Part shown: in pieces, positions 11,201-21,592 of the stretch | How the letters are laid out: every line of letters starts with the position of its first letter | Position numbering within the stretch: the first letter of the stretch is position 1 | DNA from: Reticulitermes speratus | Lineage: Eukaryota; Arthropoda; Insecta; Blattodea; Rhinotermitidae | Length of the DNA stretch: 64,000 nucleotides | Direction: 5' to 3' | NCBI GenBank assembly: GCA_021186555.1 | Contig: JAJKFL010000002.1 | Coordinates: 10,477,001 to 10,541,000 of the forward strand | Position numbers and translations under genes: made by a program | The notes under the pieces: generated by a model | What the model was told of the DNA's origin: nothing | The model's input: only the letters and a program-made list of their open reading frames with translations | The model's database searches: none

Positions 11201-11494
11201 ACTGTTCACATCCCAGTCACCAGAGTCCAAATTTTTCATGCAGACAGGCACAGACAGAAGCATGCATTCATGGATATCTGTGCAATGTGCATAACACTGA
11301 ATACACAAAGACATACAACTTACTGCAGGTAGAGTCATTAGAAGTCGAGATGATGATGGCTCTGTACCCTCTTCCTCAACTACATCTCTGACCCCTTCAA
11401 CTTGTACACCAACAACCTCATTTGAAGCATCAGATGACCTCAGACGTAACTCAGCACCTGAAGGAGGTTCACTTTGCAGCACAGCCATACTGTT
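7543..11494 (-). CDS. C2H2 zinc-finger protein gene (three exons seen, 5' end missing)
   Basis: Minus-strand gene assembled from three phase-0 exons: 11324-11494, 9436-9606 and 7543-8283. The two upstream exons encode acidic Ser/Glu-rich segments; the middle one ends in VKTEPE, an acidic Lys-Glu-Pro style common in insect KRAB-less zinc-finger factors. The last exon encodes eight tandem C2H2 fingers. The product is most likely a nuclear sequence-specific DNA-binding regulator. The initiating exon lies upstream (higher coordinates) and was not identified. Introns contain LINE debris and a segmental duplication. No orthologue name is justified, because such arrays expand lineage-specifically. 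Confidence 0.88.
8901..9097. repeat. Segmental duplication, copy A1 (of 9279-9441)
   Basis: Nearly identical to 9279-9441, including the blocks CTTCACCCTGAACAGCCATG and CTTCTCATATGTGAC and a terminal splice-donor-like sequence (complement CAGGTAAG). A1 has an extra ~34 nt near its left end. The A2 copy contains the real donor of the 9436-9606 exon. A1 has only the donor neighbourhood, so it is a partial copy of an exon border. Confidence 0.8.
9104..9278 (+). repeat. Segmental duplication, copy B1 of LINE-derived segment 10445-10620
   Basis: About 173 bp matches 10445-10620 with very few differences, for example CAAATATTAAATTAATAACA and GAGACAAAGACATGG. The source block is jockey/CR1-like LINE coding sequence. 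The copy sits exactly between A1 and A2, which suggests a single complex rearrangement. Confidence 0.82.
9436..9606 (-). CDS. Zinc-finger gene middle exon (57 codons)
   Basis: Flanked on the minus strand by the acceptor GATGGTTTTACAG and the donor CTGAG/GTACG. It is 171 nt, phase 0-0. It encodes an acidic linker containing [20 protein letters not shown] and VKTEPE. It joins in frame to SPENEQ of the finger exon. It is homologous along its whole length to the exon at 11324-11494, so it is one half of an exon duplication. No known domain is recognised. It is likely a disordered effector or linker region. Confidence 0.8.
9607..11323. other. Zinc-finger gene intron filled with LINE debris
   Basis: Intron between the two homologous exons. 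Its main content is a sense-decayed LINE on the plus strand at about 9715-11090, described separately. 11091-11323 is unassigned. Confidence 0.6.
9715..11090 (+). pseudogene. Jockey/CR1-like LINE reverse transcriptase remnant
   Basis: Broken plus-strand RT sequence. [20 protein letters not shown] appears at about 9750-9812, then a VMYNRI block near 10016. An '[17 protein letters not shown]' block carries the first catalytic Asp at about 10188-10240. After a gap, [18 protein letters not shown] lies at about 10625-10680 and [13 protein letters not shown] at about 10830-10865. There are several frameshifts, and the YADD region is missing. It is the same LINE group as the fragment at 16390-16971. 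It lies antisense to the zinc-finger gene within its intron. Confidence 0.75.
11324..11494 (-). CDS. Zinc-finger gene upstream exon (57 codons)
   Basis: Minus-strand acceptor TGTGTTTACAG and strong donor GTAAGT bound a 171-nt phase 0-0 exon. It encodes NSMAVLQ, then [17 protein letters not shown] and an acidic [11 protein letters not shown] run. Length, phase and the (N)E-VVGVQVE core match the exon at 9436-9606, with the same spacing of the LRS and EEE elements. Because both are symmetric, either could be skipped or used alternatively without breaking the frame. Confidence 0.75.
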
Positions 11495-12839
11495 CTGTAA
11501 ACACACCATACACCTAAAATCATGGCTGTGCTTACTAATACATACAATATGAGACTTCATTATAATAAATCTGCATTTTATCAAACTGAACATAGCAGCT
11601 GTTTTCATATTTACTTCACAACAGCTTTCAAAATCATTACTAACAAACTCCAACCAACACTCTTCTTCTTCTTCAGAAGCTAACAGCTACTGAACTGGTC
11701 AAGAATTCCCTGCTTTCTACAGAACCTGAAGGGTGACTGCCATTTAAACAAATGGTGACTGAATACACCAAAACCCATGTAACTTCAATGCAGCAAGATA
11801 GCTCAGTGTCATGAAAGCAAATGTACAAAGGTGAGGCAACAGAAGCAAATGCTGATAAACGCAAACTCCACCCAAAGATCTCTCAGATGCCCCAGGCATG
11901 GAGGTTGACAAGAGTCAGAAGAGGAAATTGATGAGTGCTTAAAGAGACAAGCTGGAGTGCACAAAGTACTTGTGCAGCAATAAAATATGAAGCACAAGAA
12001 CTTGCCAAATCTCACATCACACAGCATCAGTTCAAGGCCAGCGTGTGTATGTATGAAGAACAGGAATGGGTTTTCTCTTCATAAACAAACTCCGCTTTGC
12101 CAGAAATGCCAGCAGACTTAGAGGTGAAGCTTGTTGCTTGTCAGCAACATGAGATTGGACTTTGAAAAATGAACACCTACATCCTGAGCCAACTATGAAA
12201 TACAGAAGGGGGTCTATCTCGTACTTCGGTAAATCATTTTCTCCAGGAAAAGTGTTTATTTGAGTGGTTAGGTTGTATTTGGATAAGTATGGTATGGTAC
12301 ATTAAACCCTTATGACACACATGACCATCCTTATAAAACTGAGATGATGGAAAATTAAACTCAGTTCCTTTGGCTACTTAAACTCACCAAATAAGGCAAT
12401 AAATGTCTCTTATGTGCTTACATACAGCACTCACCAGCCTTTCTCTCAGAGCAGGATATCTCTCTTCCACCCTCTGTAGTATAATTACCGGCACCTTTGT
12501 TGCAAGGGAGGGCAAAGTGTTTCGTAACCTTGAAGTTCCTTCGTCACTCATGATGTGTCTGTATGCTCTGTACCAAAGTGGCTTATAAGAATTCTAGTAC
12601 GTATCTTCACAGTTCTGGACGCATGTACACAGCAGGGAATAACTGGCCAGGTCCTGAAAGGAAACAAACTGATCGTAAGTGGAATTCACACATATCATAC
12701 ATTATAGAAAGACTAAGAGGTAAATGGAAATGAACTGCACGTTTAGATATGAGACCTTTTTATCAGACCAGAGACGGTCAGCTCTCATTCAATAATGAAA
12801 GTAGAATTTGCATATCTACCAGATGGGAGAAGAACATAG
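11495..12839. other. Upstream intron or intergenic DNA, nothing recognised
   Basis: Probably intronic to the zinc-finger gene, whose first exon must lie at higher coordinates. Open frames here are short and lack splice context or recognisable motifs. Confidence 0.35.
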
Positions 12840-13066
12840 AAGTTCAACCGAGAACAGGCCATGAAGGACCAGAGACGGGATAGAGGTATATCACTACTCT
12901 TTCTTTAACCTTGGCACTAGATGGGGGTGGGTGGTCAATGCCATGCCCCAGGACCAGTCTGAACAGGTGCAAAAAATCTTGTAAACACCGGGATTCAATG
13001 TCTGGACTGTCCAGCCCATAGGAAGTCGCTATACCGACCATGCTATTCCGGCCCATGGTGGTAGTA
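12840..13066 (-). mobile_element. tRNA-derived SINE, family I, internally deleted
   Basis: On the minus strand it begins GGCCGGAATAGCATGGTCGG (A-box-like). A degenerate B box follows about 45 nt on, with a body that ends at CCATGGCCTGTTCTCGG-type sequence. It matches the better copy at 52790-53074 but lacks about 45 bp of body. The apparent peptide in it (GIATSYGLDSP type) is a known by-product of this SINE and not a gene. Confidence 0.75.
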
Positions 13067-13554
13067 GAAGAATATATAATGGGTTCAAGCCCTTAAAGAC
13101 CCAATGCACATAGGCCTTTTATTAACATGCCCCTTGTGCCCCCCTATTCTCTAACCTTTTCTCTCTAGGAAAGAACCTTATTCAAGTCCCGCAGCTATAC
13201 TAAAGGCCAGCATTCATAATTGGCCAATGACCAATAATATGAATAACATACACTAAAACGATAGCCAGGATTCATATTGGATGAATTCTCCTAATAACAT
13301 GTGTGTCCAGCTTATCCAAGCCCAAAGAGAAATATCCACGTGTGGCTAAAGCATCACACTCATATCATATATGAGAAGATGACTCAAATTCTTTCCCACT
13401 CCTACATGTGAGATAATCACAAAGTCCATCACATGCAGATGCTTTCTTAGAGTAAGCCAAAAATAAGCCCACAGACACTCCAAGTTATATGTAACAAGAA
13501 TATATCAAGTATGTGTTCCGGCCCAATAAACATATTGGCTAAACCCTCCCCGGC
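13067..13554. other. Unassigned DNA
   Basis: No gene or repeat recognised between the SINE and the CT-rich tandem region. Confidence 0.35.
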
Positions 13555-14290
13555 TAAGTGCTGGTTACCCTGAAGGGGCCCCTATGGAGAGAGAGCCCCA
13601 TTTCCACAGCCTTCTTTTACATATCCTTCAGTCCCCAGTAAAGGAGCCCTCCATCCAGGTTCCCCTCCCAGATCTCCCATACAGAGAGACACTCTGTTTC
13701 AAGAGCCTTTTCTTACCATCTCTCCAAGTCCCTGGGAAAAGGAACCCCCCCACCTGGTTGCCCCGAAGGGGTTCCTATAGAGAGAAATGCCCATTTCCAC
13801 AGCCTTCTTTTACATATCTCTTGAAGTCCCTAGTTGAACGAGATCCCCTGATTAAAATAAAATCTCACCTTTCTCTCAAAGTCCGTGGTAAAAGTGCCCC
13901 TCCTTCATGTTCCCCGACAGGGACCCTATGGAGAAAGATGCCCATTTCCAGAGCCTTCTTTAACATATCTCTTTACCTAGAGAAAAGAAGAGCTTCTTTT
14001 TGGACTATAGATCCCAGCCTGTCCCCTATTCTGTCCCAGAGCCGTCTGTAAACCAGACAAACTCTTGGACATCTGTAAGAGCCTTTAGGCCATGAATCCA
14101 GTCTTCACTGGATAGAAAAATTGCCATATAAAACAGTTCCAAATTATATTTAGGCTTCATGGAGTCACTTTCCATCCTAAAAACGGACTGAGACTCACAA
14201 AGCCTACTCTAGGTTACTCTGCGGAGCTCCTATAAAAAGAGTCGCACCGTTTCCAGACCCATTCATTCATTCCTCTCTCAGAGTACCCAT
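13555..14290. repeat. Degenerate tandem repeat, units of about 145-200 bp
   Basis: A block reading GGAGAGAGAGCCCCATTTCC then AGCCTTCTTTTACATATC recurs at about 13585, 13785 and 13930. A more diverged version is at about 14230. Between them lie blocks with CAAGTCCC and AAAGGAGCCC. The plus strand is pyrimidine-biased. The open frame across it is a composition effect. Confidence 0.65.
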
Positions 14291-15062
14291 GAAACACAGG
14301 AAAAATGAACAGTCACCATCCACAGAGCCCCACACAGACAGAAGGTGTACATACAACAGGGTGCGGTTTTGTTTCCCCAAGGGGGTCGTTTATGACACTG
14401 CTATTACTACTCCGGTGCCTTGCTGCCTTCAGCACAATACTTTCCACCTTGGCGTGACTGGACCAGAGCCCTCTTAGCCAGCATGTACCATAGTAATGCT
14501 CTACTGGACACGTCCTACACACCTGTTACCACCTCCCATATGACCCAGGGTACAGATTGCCAGCACGTGTCAGAGTAACCCCCACTCAGGGCAACGCCAC
14601 TACACCTGTTACCATCTCCACATATTCCTGAGGTAAGCATGAGGTGTTGAATTTATGGCAGGTGTCACGTGGGGATAAAACACAAATTATTAAAATAAGT
14701 AAGAAGTAACAATGACACAACTGGCATGGATTACTGAAAGTTTTAGATGAATCACAACAACAAGTGGCAAGACATGATTTTCAGTGAAAAAGCAACAGCT
14801 TAACAGCAATATGAACCACACAGGGTTTGCCTGTGACACATTAGTCTTAAAAGGCATATAGGTAGAAATGAAACTGACTGATTTAAAGCCTGTTTTATGA
14901 GTGCACATAAGTGGCAGTGCAAACCATACAGCACAACTTCCTGCCATCTGAATGTATCTAACTATGGTGAGAACACAGAAAACTTTAATGCGCTAATTTC
15001 AACACTGTGTATATAAACAAGTAATACACACCACTACAAAACTGTAATATAACAGTTAAACC
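14291..15062. other. Unassigned DNA
   Basis: No supported gene. Two short direct repeats of CACCTGTTACCA(C/T)CTCC at about 14520 and 14605 are the only structure seen. Confidence 0.35.
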
Positions 15063-15236
15063 AAATCTTTGCTCTTCTGGGATGTTATGCAGAGTTGAGT
15101 TTGAGACAACCTATCAGTCCCATATTCTCTTCTGAGAGTGCTTCAGTGTTGAAGAGGGTACCTAATGGCTGTCCCAAAATGCTGATATCTAACTACCATT
15201 CAACACTGCATAACATCCCTGAAGAATGAAGATTTA
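15063..15236. repeat. Small foldback element
   Basis: Arms of about 37 bp (15063-15098 and 15199-15236) are inverted copies sharing GGGATGTTATGCAG. The CTTCTGGGATGTTATGC start resembles the termini of the foldback family at 25850, 33750 and 36879. Confidence 0.7.
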
Positions 15237-15981
15237 ACATTGCGGCACAAGTTGGAAATCATGCAACAGTGAAACTCGTCTCATGGAGCAAGTGTCCACT
15301 TTGAGACGTCAATAGCCACTCGGACAAGAAATTTACTGAATTTTATATAACTTAACACTTCGTCACCACGTTCATAAAAGTTCATTACAAAAGACATACA
15401 ACACATCCTTCTCCTGCACCACACGTACAGACCAATGTCTTTAACCTTTAGGGGACGGATTTATTTTCTAGAGTTGCCCCTTTAAGATACATTTTAGTAC
15501 CTCAATCTCTCTCTCACACACACACACAGTTCTAGGAGTTTATGTGTACCATACAACACTTGGAAACTATCCTACACCCACGCCATAACAGCTAACACAA
15601 GCCAACTTTTACCGCGGTTTACCTACCTGCCTACGTTAGTGCGAACCACGGATGATATGTCCACGAACAAAGATTACACGACTGCATAGAAACACATTTT
15701 GTCCTGGTCCACGGATTATACAGGTTCAGAAAGGGACGCTGTGGAATGGGGCAGTGGAAGTGGGCAATAAATATCGATTCTTAGACCTGGTTCAGTCAGA
15801 AGGGGTCTAGATAATCTGTGGTTGATGTGACACACGCTGGCTAAGGCGCTCTGGTCTACACAAGTTGGGTCTGGAGCTCTACTAGATGATCTGTGGTGTA
15901 GACTGATCGTATATTGCACGCACATTACTTCGTTAACTCCATAAAACCTCTGTATAATTAATGACAAATACATTTAAAACT
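15237..15981. other. Unassigned DNA with a dispersed-repeat fragment
   Basis: Contains a (CA)n tract at about 15508-15530 and, at about 15643-15720, a diverged copy of the repeat seen at 6757-6850. No gene supported. Confidence 0.4.
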
Positions 15982-16346
15982 TTCACACTATTACCACCGT
16001 GCATTTTTTTAATCAAATAATTAAACCAACAAATGCACTATTTTGACCACTTTTATTGTAGCCTATGTCCCTTCAACCCTACACGTGTTTCGGAACTTTA
16101 TAGTTCCATCTTCGGGGTTACAATGTACTATTAAAATAAGCACATATTAAGACAAATGTACAATATGTACGTATCACTATGTGGTACGATAGTCTGGTTA
16201 AAATTTAAAATCATAAATGTGTACATTTAAAACCTGATTAAAATTGTAAAATGTGCGTAGTATTCAAGTAAACACGTGTAGGGTTGATGGGACATAGGCT
16301 ACAATAAAAGTGGTCACAATAGTGCATTTGTTGGTTTAATTATTTG
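15982..16346. mobile_element. Foldback element with 77-bp arms and 12-bp target-site duplication
   Basis: Inverted arms lie at 16014-16090 and 16270-16346. The flanking duplication ACATTTAAAACT is perfect at 15970-15981 and 16347-16358. A 32-nt one-sided extension (15982-16013) precedes the left arm and contains ACCGTGCATTTTT. On the minus strand just inside the left arm is CCGAAGATGGAAC, a hairpin and CGAAACACG. No coding sequence. It is probably a non-autonomous retroelement of the same group as those at 25.1, 28.7, 51.3 and 56.0 kb. Confidence 0.85.
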
Positions 16347-16389
16347 ACATTTAAAACTGTTTTGCCTATTATTTTACAAATGAAAGTTG

Positions 16390-17060
16390 TGGAATTTCAC
16401 GTCAAAATATGGTCTCTACTTTCCCTCGTATACAATTGTTTATGTCAATTCACAGTCCAAAATTACACTTTTCGTACATCATGCTTATAAGATTTTTAAA
16501 TTGCAAAAGAGAGTAATAAGAATAATAATAGATGCAAAGAACAGAGATTCATGTCGAGGATTATTCAAACACCTGAAGATTCTTACTTTAAGATCACAAT
16601 ATATTTTCTCTGTTGTAAGTTTTATTATAGATAACCGTGATGATTACATTTGTAATTATGATGTTCATAAAAGAAATACGAGACAGGAGAGTGATTTACA
16701 TCAACCATCTACCTCCTTATCACTATATCAAAAAAGTATAATCAATATGGGTATAAGAATTTATAATAACTTACCACTTTTTATAAAGGAATCAATTTTT
16801 ACACCAAAAGAATTTAAATTTCTTCTTAAAAATCTTCTTTATTCGAATACTTTTCATACTTTGGATGAATATTTTAATCACAATTTATCTTACATTTGGG
16901 AACTATTACATATATATATGTATTTAATTGAATATTACTTGTTTGTAAATTTTGACAAGGTTATATATTGAAACTGAAATTATTGTATTATTATGTATAC
17001 CATTGACATCCCTGGTGCTTGTAACCCTTGAGGATGAATAGAGATAAATAAAAATTCACA
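16390..17060 (+). pseudogene. 3' end of a jockey/CR1-like LINE
   Basis: A frame of 194 codons ends at 16971. It contains YKIFKLQKRVIRIII and DAKNRDSCRGLFKHLKIL, then DVHKRNTRQESDLHQPST, LSLYQKSIINMGIRIYNNLP and LDEYFNH. This is the conserved C-terminal tail found after the RT thumb in this LINE group. The short 3' UTR ends in GGATGAATAGAGATAAATAAA. Everything 5' of the thumb is absent. Same family as the remnant at 9715-11090. Confidence 0.8.
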
Positions 17061-17396
17061 ATTCACATTAAAAATCACCCCCATACCGAGGGCTTTCAAA
17101 ATTGCATCTTCAAAGTCTCCAAAATAAGAAATTTAAATATTTATAAGTATAAGAATACTGCAAGAAGGCAAATTTTTAAACTTTTGAACATCCATAATTC
17201 TGGAAAACACATATAATTTTCATGCTCAATGACATATTGGGATATAACTCAGTGGTATTTGCACCTCCTGCATTTATGTTACATTGACAGTTACAACAGA
17301 CTGGTGAATACAAATCCAATTTGTCAAACAATACTATTCTCTACATATGTCAATATGTGTCATCAGTTGCACTCCTGTTGTCTTAATCTCATACTT
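17061..17396. other. Unassigned DNA
   Basis: No feature recognised. The last bases (AATCTCATACTT, 17385-17396) form the left target-site duplication of the LINE that follows. Confidence 0.4.
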
Positions 17397-17599
17397 CCCC
17401 TCCAAAATCCAACCTCTGGCGTCCCCATCACAGAGGGGGATAACATCTATAAGCGGCTGACAGGGCAGTGGTCACCCAAGCCAACGTGTGAGAAATTGTG
17501 CCGAGGGCTGCATGGCACTGGGGTGGTGATAGAAGTGCCGTTAACAATCTCCTCGGGGCACCGGGCAGCTCCCCATTGTATTTATGCCTTTCACTCATA

Positions 17600-17848
17600 A
17601 GGGGCTCTGCGGGTGGTGACTATTATTTCCCCATTACTCGTGGGACCCTTATGGAGAAAACACAAATTAAAAAACCTATCGAAAGCCGGGACGCTGTGGT
17701 ACAGAAGGACCTGCCTACTTGTGCTCAACAGGGGGCCAGCCAGTCTGGCGAACCACCCCAGGGAGCTGGTATTTTCAGCAAACCTAGGGACATTGAGCAT
17801 CTGATAAATGTCACGGGCAAACGGACACAAGATGTCCCAAAAATGTAA
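17600..17848 (+). pseudogene. LINE ORF1 remnant
   Basis: The frame reads IRGSAGGDYYFPITRGTLME, then GASQSGEPPQGAGIFSKPRD and ends TQDVPKM with a stop at 17846-17848, just after the endonuclease frame opens. It is short, with no CCHC knuckles, so it is either a truncated ORF1 or a leader peptide region. Position upstream of the endonuclease is the main argument. Confidence 0.45.
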
Positions 17849-18620
17849 ATTTATTCAAATTAATCTGTACCATAACAAGGCTGCGACGGCACTTCTTTGC
17901 CGAACACTTGCTACAGGGGAGATAGCTATAGCACTTATTCATGAACCTTGGGTTTATGGGGACCAAATATGGGGGTTAAGCAACATAATGGGGACACTGT
18001 TTTGTGCTGGACCCGGCATTGTTCCTAGAGCCTGCATTTTTGTCAGGAACACAGTTCATGCCTTTCCACTGTCAGAGCTCTGTTCTAGGGATGTGACAAA
18101 GGTGAGGGTGACTTACAGTAGGGGAGGGAGCAGGAGAGAACTTATTGTTACCTTGGCATACCTCTCCTACAATTCAGATTAACCACCCCCATCAAAGGCC
18201 TTAAGGGACGTCGTTGACTACTGCAGTAAGAATAAATTGCAGCTCATCATTGGATGTGATGCCAATGCACAACACATTATATGGGGGAGCACGGACATCA
18301 ATCCATGAGGAGAGTGCTTAATGGAATATTTGGTTAATACGAATCTCAGTATTCTTAATAAAGATAATGAGCCTACTTTTGTAATTAGTAATAGGAAGGA
18401 GGTTATAGATTTGACACTAGGGACTGACAAGATAGGGGACCTGGTGACTAACTGGCATCTGATGAAATCTCTTTGTCAGACCACAGATAAATAGTGTTTC
18501 AAGTGGGTGACCTGGAAGTTACCAGGCTCACATATCGCAACCCCAAGAGAACCAACTGGGAATCTTATCGGGAAGACCTAAAGTTATATCTAGGGGGTGT
18601 ACCAAGAGTTATATACACTT
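17808..18620 (+). pseudogene. LINE AP-like endonuclease domain
   Basis: Starts near FIQINLYHNKAATALL (the substrate-facing N of the endonuclease first strand), then ALIHEPWVYG (catalytic Glu position), ACIFVRNTVHA and ELIVTLAYLSYNSD. After a stop at 18180 it goes on to LQLIIGCDANAQHIIWGS (the GDxNAHH-type catalytic block), FVISNRKEVIDLTLGT and a degraded SDH block. This order is diagnostic of the apurinic-like endonuclease of R1/LOA/jockey-type LINEs. It nicks target DNA in living elements; this copy is broken. Confidence 0.82.
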
Positions 18621-18659
18621 AGTGCGGGATGTAAAGCTGGCTGTTGACTTGTTGCAACA

Positions 18660-19460
18660 GGCCATCCTCTCGTACTCATGGAATTGTACCTGTTCTCTTG
18701 CAACAAGGAGTCGAACACTAAACAACTCATCTGTGCCGTATCTTTAGAGCCTGCCTAGAAAGAGGGTATATACCCAAAGCTTGGAGGCAGGTCAAGGTGA
18801 CGTTTATCCCTAAACCCGGGAAGGCCAACTATACTGAGGCTAAGACATATCATCCTTCATGCTGAAAACGATGGAAAGCTTTGTGGACAGGCATATTAGG
18901 GACGAGATTTTGGGGCTACGTCCCCTACATAGATACCAGTTTGCCTACCAACCAGGGAGGTCCACTGAAACTGCACTGCATCATGTGATCACTCATATAC
19001 AGAAAGCAGTGGAAAACAGCGAAGTTACACTTTGACCTTTCCTAGATATTGAGAGAGCTTTTGATAGCACCTCATTTGACATTATAACAAAGGCTGCCAA
19101 ACAGCATGGGCTTGAAGACACGATCTGTCGTTGGATTGGCTCCATGCTGGGCAGCAGGACAATCACAGCTACGCTTGCAGGAGAAATTCTGGAGGGGTCT
19201 GTGGCCAGGGGCACTCCGCAGGGAGGCGTTCTATTGCCTCTGTTGTGGAGCCTGGTTGTTGAAGAACTCATAGGAGGACTCAATGGGAATGGCTACTATA
19301 CACTGGGAAACACAGATGACATTGCTATCCTTATCTGCGAAAAATTCCCAAACACCATCTCAGAGCTTCTACAGGAGGCTTTGAGTATGGTACAACAGTG
19401 TTGTGATAGGACACAGCTGTCTATCAATCCACAAAAGATGGTGATAATCCATTCACCCTG
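18660..19460 (+). pseudogene. LINE reverse transcriptase domain (degenerate)
   Basis: Fragments VTFIPKPGKANYTEAK, then FAYQPGRSTETALHHVI and DSTSFDIITKAAKQHGLEDT. SVARGTPQGGVLLPLLWSLV and the catalytic region follow. The YADD box is mutated to NTDD (19312-19323), so no activity is possible. The second half from 19144 is one open stretch. Confidence 0.85.
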
Positions 19461-19508
19461 AAGAGAGATTTAAGGGGCATAAAGGAATCAACCCTCTCCG
19501 GACACACT

Positions 19509-20324
19509 TTGCAGCTGACTACTGAGGTCAAATACCTTGGACTTATTCTGGACAAGGGATTGACAAGGAAGGCACAGCTGAAAAATGTGATGAATAAGGC
19601 CTACAGGGCTGTTTGGACCTGTAAGGGCACATTTGGTAAAACCAGGGGTCTGAAACCAAGGGTGGTGTATTGGATCTACACCATGGTGATGAGACCCATA
19701 TTGACCTATGGCTCCACGGTTTGGTGGCTGAGGGTCAGATACAATGTCAGCAGGACAGAGCTCTGTAAGATACAGAGATTAGCCTGTCTGGCTATTACAG
19801 GGGTGATGAAGATGACCCCAACAGTTGCAATAGAGGCCTCCTGGGACTTCCTCCTCTTCATGTGACGATTGAGGCAGAGGCCCAGGCAGGGATCTACAGG
19901 CTAATGTGTAACCAGCAGTAGAAACTGATCAGGGACTGGACGAGTAGGAAACACAAGGAGCATTGGCAGTCCATACGTGGAAAAAAGCAGGCTAAGGGCT
20001 TTCTTATAAAAACACTCTGCAAGAAAAGCTGGTGAATTGCTCAATCTGAGCAGAAACCAGCTAAGAATAATGACAGGGTTGCTGACAGGACACTGTCATT
20101 TAAAAGGACACCTATTTATACTGGGGCTGGTAAACAGTCCCCAGTGCAATAGATGCAAACAGGCATCTGAAACGGCCTCACACGTTCTTTGTGATTGTGA
20201 GGCTTTGAACACACTAAGATTCAGGCACCTGGGTCGTCATTTTATGAAACCAGGTGACTTTGAAGACATCTCTGTCAGTAATATACTGCACTTTGTTCAA
20301 GGTGCGGGACTGCTGAACGAATAA
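19509..20324 (+). pseudogene. LINE RT thumb and C-terminal tail, RNase H deleted
   Basis: 19509-19865 encodes TEVKYLGLILDKGLTRKAQL and the AITGVMKMTP block of the RT thumb. A junction near 19915-19925 joins directly to sequence that in the sister copy lies after RNase H (EHWQS...). 20037-20324 encodes LNLSRNQLRIMTGLLTGHCH and a CNRCKQASETASHVLCDCEA zinc-knuckle-like Cys/His block, ending GAGLLNE. Confidence 0.82.
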
Positions 20325-20872
20325 GCTAAAGGGTTGCACAAAAAACCGTTAATGGTCGAAGTGCACAGGTCACTGTGGTGCCTGCCCTTCTGTATTCTAT
20401 TCCAACCTCATACTTTAATTAATAATTTCGTATGAAGGCTTCCCCACAGTTTGAAGTTGTTAACCGTAAACACATCCACTAAAGGGTTTTATCACACTTG
20501 ATATTACAATTTCTTATGTAATTATGATTACCTAAAAATACGCGCATACGTGTACAGTGCAAGTTATGGAGTCTCAGTTGCATGTCTCGAACGGAAGGCG
20601 ATATAGAGACGAAAAAGTACTTGATTTCCAGGTAAAGTGCCCTTCCTTATTCCCCGATTTCAGTCAAACACGCAATGTTTGTAGCGAATGAGGGTACAGT
20701 GCGAGGCGTAAAATCTCAGTTACATCTCTCCAATGGGAAGCGAGATACAGGCGAAAATGTATTTTGGTCTTTAAGTAAAGTTCCCTTCACTATTGACCGA
20801 TTTCAACAAAACTCGAATTTTGTAGCGCATGCGCGTACAGTGCGAGATGCATACCTCCAACGAAGGGCGATG

Positions 20873-21179
20873 TTAGTTAGTTACTTCCTGTCGCTCCTTG
20901 CGGAGCATCGGGCCTCCTTTCAGAGGTTTCTTGGTCTGGAAGTGTGCATTCTGTAGTGGATGACCAGTCCACTGACTGCACAAGTTCTACTCATCCTGAT
21001 CATCATCTAGCAGTCAATCAGGAGACTTGGGTAAGAAATGGCCCCTGAATTTTGCATGCCGTAAACCTCCGAAGGAAGTTGTGCTACGGATTTTTATCAC
21101 CCTTAAAAATCCGTCGGGATCGAACCCGCGAACCTTGGGTCCAGTGGCGAGCACGCTAACCACTAGTCCACCGAGGGCG
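20873..21179 (-). mobile_element. tRNA-derived SINE, family II, inserted in satellite
   Basis: The minus strand starts with a tRNA-like head: A box TGGACTAGTGG, and B box GGTTCGATCCC about 45 nt later. The body runs to a TAACTAACTAA-like tail at the left end. It interrupts a satellite monomer. The monomer segment CGAAG(G/C)GCGATGT is repeated on both sides (about 20860-20872 and 21180-21192), giving a ~13-bp target-site duplication with one mismatch. Confidence 0.85.
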
Positions 21180-21308
21180 ACGAAGCGCGATGTACAGGCA
21201 AGAAAATACTTCCGTCTCCAAATAAAGTGCCATTCATTGTACAGCGATGTCAACCAAACTTGCACTGTTTCTAGCGCTTGCGCATAGACTGCGAGGTATG
21301 CAGACTCA

Positions 21309-21592
21309 GTTTTTTTGTGGTGAAGGGCCCCGCAGCAGATGCTACGGACGCACCGCAGCCTTAAGGCTTACTGTGCAACCCTGTGATGAAGATAAAGATG
21401 ACCACTTTTTTCACTTTTCCAAGTAATTGAGCACCGGTGGAATGAAACTGACAGGGGAAAGCCGAAGTACTGGGGGAAAACCCTGTCCCAGTGCCTTTGT
21501 CCATCACAAATCCCACATGGACTGACCCGGAATCGAACCCGGGCCACCGCGGTGGAAGACCGGCGACTAACCGCCTCAGCCATGGCACGGCC
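21309..21592 (-). mobile_element. tRNA-derived SINE, family III, inserted in satellite
   Basis: Minus-strand head GGGCCGTGCCATGGCTGAGG then TTAGTCGCC (A box), and CCGGGTTCGATTCCGG (B box). The body has AAGGCACTGGGACAGGG and a tail reaching AAAAAAA at about 21309. It splits a satellite monomer within GACTCAG, which is present at both ends (21302-21308 and about 21597-21603). A diverged relative is at 58185-58320. Confidence 0.85.

Larger units (their letters stand above)
17397..20406 (+). mobile_element. LOA/R1-type LINE, second copy, internally deleted
   Basis: Spans from a likely 5' end to a TATTC-type tail (TGTATTCTATTCC). It is flanked by the duplication CTCATACTT (17388-17396 and 20407-20415; longer with one mismatch). 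Order: ORF1 remnant, AP-like endonuclease, RT, thumb, C-terminal Cys/His tail. Compared with the related copy at 26124-30409 it lacks about 550 bp between endonuclease and RT (junction near 18676) and the whole RNase H (junction near 19915). Stops and frameshifts throughout make it inactive. Confidence 0.85.

Noticed and set aside
13584..14051. 155-codon plus-strand frame
   Set aside because: Lies in the degenerate CT-rich tandem repeat. Composition-driven, no domain.
21100..21180. tRNA gene, suggested by A and B boxes
   Set aside because: No cloverleaf acceptor stem, and it is fused to a SINE body with target-site duplications. The same applies to the other tRNA-like heads.
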